DNA of 9,482 nucleotides from Desulfuromusa sp. (lineage in GTDB: Bacteria; Desulfobacterota; Desulfuromonadia; Desulfuromonadales; Geopsychrobacteraceae), in NCBI GenBank assembly GCA_030590745.1, contig JAUVCS010000021.1:1-9482 (forward strand), written 5' to 3'. Below the pieces are notes generated by a model, which was given only the letters and a program-made list of their open reading frames with translations, made no database searches and was not told where the DNA came from. Shown here one piece after another: positions 6,926-9,482 of this stretch (position 1 is its first letter; each line of letters begins with the position of its first letter). Made by a program: the position numbers and the translations under genes.

Positions 6926-8074
6926 ATGAATCTTAGTTTAAAAGAAATAATTGACTTGGATGATCTGCGAGAGTTAATGCTTTTTTTTCATGAAGCAGCA
7001 GGGATCTCCGTTGGTGTGATGGATGCCGAGAATAATTGGCTGGTATCTATTGGTTGGCAGGACATCTGTACGAACTTTCATCAAATTGCTCCTGGAAGCC
7101 GTAAAAACTGCATCTTGAGTGAAACAGAAATCCAGGAATATTTGGCTAAGAAGGAGTATCTTACCTATCCCTGCCCGAATGGGTTGATTGAGGTGGCAAT
7201 CCCAATTCTGCTTGATAAGGCCCCCTTGGGGTTCTTTTTTCTTGGACAATTTCTCCACCATCCCCCTGATCATGATTATTTTCGACGCCAGGCAATTGCT
7301 TCTGGTTTTGATGTAGAAGCTTATCTTCAAGCGTTGGAAACTGTTCCGATTGTTTCCAAACAACGGATCGATTATTTGATGAAGTTCTTTGTCCTTTTTT
7401 TTGATCTTCTGACCCGAATTGGTTCTGAAAACCAACAACGTCACTTGGCAGAATTAGAAATTAAACAGGCCAGGGAACAGTTGGAGTCCCGGGTGGAGGA
7501 GCGGACTGTCGAACTGAATAATGCTTTGATTGAGGTTGGAGATCTTGCCGCCCAACTGAATGAAAGTCTAAAAAAGGTTGGACAGTTAGCGGTGACAGAT
7601 TCTTTGACCGAGACCTATAACCGCCGTAAGTTTGATGAAATTGTTGTCAAGGAGCACCATCTCGCTAATCACGGGGGGGCTCCCTTTTCTTTAATTATGT
7701 TTGATATTGATCACTTCAAGAAGGTTAATGATAAGTTTGGCCATAGCGCTGGAGATCAGGTGCTTATTCATCTTTCCCGGATGATACGTGGTTTGGTTCG
7801 TCAGGGAGATTTGCTGATTCGTTGGGGGGGGGAAGAGTTTTTGATTCTGTTGCCCAATACTCAGATTGAGGAGGCCGGACCCTTTGCCGAGCGGATCAGG
7901 CAGGAGGTAGAGCGTGAACAATTTCCCGGTGTCGAAACAATTACAATCAGTCTCGGTGTAGCTCAGCTTCGTGAAGGGGATAGCACTGACACCCTTATCA
8001 AGAGGGTTGATCATGCTCTTTATCAGGCTAAACAGGATGGGCGAAATCGGGTTGTAATGTGCTCTGAATTGTAG
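6926..8074 (+). CDS. PocR-domain diguanylate cyclase (GGDEF)
   Basis: This soluble 382-residue protein has no TM helices. The N-terminal PocR-type ligand-binding domain (about 1-165) shows DLDDLRELMLFFHEAAGISVGV, three spaced cysteines (Cys48 in DICTNFH, Cys62, Cys83 in YPCPNGL), then IEVAIPILLDKAPLG and FFFLGQF. A charged coiled coil follows (about 170-220), then a complete GGDEF domain (223-378). Catalytic features are intact: DSLTETYNRR (225-234), metal Asp260 in FDIDHFKKVND, guanine-binding Asn268 and Asp277, and GGEEF (301-305). An inhibitory I-site RQGD (292-295) sits five residues before GGEEF. It should make c-di-GMP from two GTP with product inhibition, controlled by the PocR sensor. 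PocR domains are linked to small hydrocarbon-derivative sensing; the ligand here is unknown. ATG 6926 has GAGG four bases upstream. Confidence 0.93.
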   Translation: MNLSLKEIIDLDDLRELMLFFHEAAGISVGVMDAENNWLVSIGWQDICTNFHQIAPGSRKNCILSETEIQEYLAKKEYLTYPCPNGLIEVAIPILLDKAPLGFFFLGQFLHHPPDHDYFRRQAIASGFDVEAYLQALETVPIVSKQRIDYLMKFFVLFFDLLTRIGSENQQRHLAELEIKQAREQLESRVEERTVELNNALIEVGDLAAQLNESLKKVGQLAVTDSLTETYNRRKFDEIVVKEHHLANHGGAPFSLIMFDIDHFKKVNDKFGHSAGDQVLIHLSRMIRGLVRQGDLLIRWGGEEFLILLPNTQIEEAGPFAERIRQEVEREQFPGVETITISLGVAQLREGDSTDTLIKRVDHALYQAKQDGRNRVVMCSEL

Positions 8075-8155
8075 ATTTGTATGAATGGTGTTAGGTTGCT
8101 GACATCGCGATTCATTTTTCCCGTAAGAGAAAACTTAAAATAGTGGAGCAACACA

Positions 8156-8698
8156 ATGAGAGACTGCACCAAAATAATTTTATTAGTGTTTCTGGCCGTT
8201 ATATTTTCTACTCAGGGGTATGCCGCATCTGCGGTTGAGCTGAATACCAACGCAGATGCATCATTGAAGGAGCTTTATGCTAAAACAGGGGCAGCTAAGG
8301 AGTTGTCAAAAAAATCTGTGGGCATACTGATTTTTCCTGCTGTATATAAGGCTGGCTTTGGTATCGGTGGTGAATATGGGGAAGGGGTACTACGCATCAA
8401 GGGGAAAACTGTAGATTATTATTCGACAGCAGGAGCATCAATTGGATTTCAGCTCGGTGCCCAGAAAAAAAGTATTATTTTACTGTTTATGACCCAATCT
8501 GCAATGTCAGACTTCCAGAATAGTCAGGGGTGGGAAGCAGGCGTTGATGGGTCTGTTGCCATAGCTGAATTTGGGGCCGGAAAGGATTTTGATACTAAAA
8601 CGGTTAAAAGTTCCATTGTCGGTTTTGTTTTCAGTAATAAAGGTCTTATGTATAACCTTTCTCTAGAAGGGTCAAAGATGACAAAAATCAAGAAGTGA
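8156..8698 (+). CDS. Secreted SYLF-domain (Ysc84/DUF500-like) lipid-binding protein
   Basis: This 180-residue exported protein starts with a clear signal peptide: short charged N-terminus, hydrophobic core ILLVFLAVIF, and likely cleavage after Ala23 (QGYA) or Ala26 (ASA). No lipobox Cys is placed for lipidation. The rest is a SYLF domain: ELSKKSVGILIFPAVYKAGF, then GIGGEYGEGVL, YYSTAGASIGFQLGAQKKSI and ILLFMT. Near the end are WEAGVDGSVAIAEFGAGKDF and IVGFVFSNKGLMYNLSLEG. SYLF proteins bind phosphoinositides in eukaryotes; bacterial ones are periplasmic or envelope-associated with poorly defined roles. ATG 8156 has TGGAG (8144-8148) seven bases upstream. The gene stands 81 bases after the cyclase gene, so it may be read from the cyclase promoter or its own; no clear promoter or terminator was found between them. 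Confidence 0.93.
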   Translation: MRDCTKIILLVFLAVIFSTQGYAASAVELNTNADASLKELYAKTGAAKELSKKSVGILIFPAVYKAGFGIGGEYGEGVLRIKGKTVDYYSTAGASIGFQLGAQKKSIILLFMTQSAMSDFQNSQGWEAGVDGSVAIAEFGAGKDFDTKTVKSSIVGFVFSNKGLMYNLSLEGSKMTKIKK

Positions 8699-8725
8699 GG
8701 ATGTTTTAAACAGATTTATTTAGTA

Positions 8726-8767
8726 ACAAAGTCCGTAGATCTGCTTGATCTACGGACTTTGTTTTTA
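8726..8767. terminator. Strong intrinsic terminator shared by convergent genes
   Basis: A perfect 16-bp stem, ACAAAGTCCGTAGATC (8726-8741) with its complement at 8747-8762, closes a TGCTT loop and is followed by TTTTTAT on the plus strand. It lies 27 bases after the SYLF stop and just past the stop of the opposing OmpA-like gene. The minus-strand exit (TTACTAAATAAAT) is AT-rich but a weaker U-tract, so termination is probably stronger rightward. Confidence 0.9.
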
Positions 8768-8770
8768 TAT

Positions 8771-9482
8771 TTATTCTGCAGTTGACGTTGCTCCAAGGGG
8801 AACCAACAGAATCTGAATCCGCCGATTTTGAGCACGACCGACAGCTTCTTCATTACTGGCAACCGGTTGGTATTCGCTGTACCCGGCGGCAACTAAACGC
8901 TCTCCCTTCAGGCCAACCTTGTCCTGCAGAAAATGGACAACGCTGGTGGCTCGGGCTGTTGAAAGTTCCCAGTTAGAGGGGTAGCGTTCTATTAACCGGC
9001 TACTGATTTGGACATTATCAGTATGGCCAGCAATTTGTAACGCTTTGTCCGGAAATTTATTCAGTACATCTCCGAGACTTTTGAGTACTTTTTGTCCTGC
9101 CGGTTTAATTGCGGTTTTCCCGGAATCGAAAAGAATATTGTTGAGCAGGTTGACCGACAATTGCCCTTCAAGGTTTGAAATTGTCAATTCTCCACGTTTT
9201 ATTTCTTCCTCCAGGGCCCCAACAAGCTGATTATAGGTATTTTTAACTTTTGCCAGTCGTGCTTCACGGGCAATTTTTTCTTTTTCCAAGGCCCGGTTCA
9301 GTTCTTCAATAGTGGTCAGTAATTGGTCATTTGTCTGTTGCATATCGGCCAGTTGCTCACTTAATGCAGCAATTTGTTGCTGGTGAATCGTGAGGTTCCC
9401 CTCCTGTCGTTCCTCTGTTGCCTGGGCCGCCAGTAAATCCCGTTGCAGTTTAGAATTTTGCCTCAATACGTCAACCAGGCGA
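8771..9482 (-). CDS. OmpA/MotB-like peptidoglycan-binding protein with long coiled coil (5' end off the window)
   Basis: The frame is open to the right edge, giving the last 236 residues; a TTG at 9466 is not taken as the start, since coding continues upstream (RLVDV). Visible residues 1-108 are a long charged, Gln-rich coiled coil. Residues 109-229 form an OmpA C-terminal domain with LNNILFDSGKTAI, then LQIAGHTDNVQI, SNWELSTARATSVVHFL, LVAAGYSEYQPV and RAQNRRIQI. The HTDN Asp and NRR Arg that grip diaminopimelate are present. It probably ties an inner- or outer-membrane anchor, outside the window, to the cell wall. The HTDN...WELS spacing is MotB-like, but the MotB plug and TM helix would lie outside the window and no flagellar genes are near, so a generic OmpA-family envelope protein is more likely. 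Confidence 0.9.
   Translation of the reverse strand, partial: RLVDVLRQNSKLQRDLLAAQATEERQEGNLTIHQQQIAALSEQLADMQQTNDQLLTTIEELNRALEKEKIAREARLAKVKNTYNQLVGALEEEIKRGELTISNLEGQLSVNLLNNILFDSGKTAIKPAGQKVLKSLGDVLNKFPDKALQIAGHTDNVQISSRLIERYPSNWELSTARATSVVHFLQDKVGLKGERLVAAGYSEYQPVASNEEAVGRAQNRRIQILLVPLGATSTAE

Overview
The window looks like part of a chromosome from an anaerobic deltaproteobacterium of the Desulfuromonas/Geobacter type (Desulfuromonadota). This rests on gene content and protein style: a livHMGF branched-chain amino acid transporter, many signalling proteins of the GGDEF superfamily including a PocR-type sensor, class III old-yellow-enzyme and carboxymuconolactone-decarboxylase-like proteins, and a long palindromic intergenic repeat of a kind I associate, from memory, with these genomes. 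Base composition is moderate (roughly mid-40s % GC by eye). Genus cannot be fixed from sequence alone.

Layout. Positions 1-2994 (+) hold the 3' end of livH, then livM, livG and livF, which are the two permeases and two ATPases of a LIV/HAAT ABC importer. livH/livM are 2 bases apart and livM/livG overlap by 8 bases, but livG and livF are separated by a 125-bp imperfect palindrome (2141-2265) that begins inside the livG stop codon. A strong intrinsic terminator (3017-3042) closes the operon. A free-standing membrane sensor follows at 3135-4457 (+): two TM helices, a helical extracytoplasmic domain, HAMP and a degenerate GGDEF-like domain. Behind it is a short stretch (4454-4585) that reads like a small lipoprotein gene broken by two compensating frameshifts.

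Positions 4594-6681 (-) form a probable three-gene operon, transcribed leftward: a CMD/AhpD-like protein, a small membrane protein with two TM2 domains, and a class III old yellow enzyme. A 244-bp divergent intergenic region (6682-6925) with several small palindromes and one plausible sigma70 promoter separates it from a soluble PocR-GGDEF diguanylate cyclase (6926-8074, +), which has intact catalytic and inhibitory motifs. A secreted SYLF/Ysc84-domain protein (8156-8698, +) follows. It ends at a 16-bp perfect-stem terminator, probably shared with the convergent OmpA/MotB-like peptidoglycan-binding protein (8771 to beyond the right edge, -).

How they fit: the left third is nutrient uptake. 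The rest mixes cyclic-nucleotide signalling (one apparently active c-di-GMP synthase and one GGDEF-like protein with altered active-site residues), redox enzymes and envelope proteins. I see no mobile element with a transposase, no CRISPR array, no tRNA or rRNA, and no clear multi-gene defence or biosynthetic system. The items most worth following up are the substituted GGDEF-like sensor, the palindrome splitting livG from livF, and the broken lipoprotein remnant.
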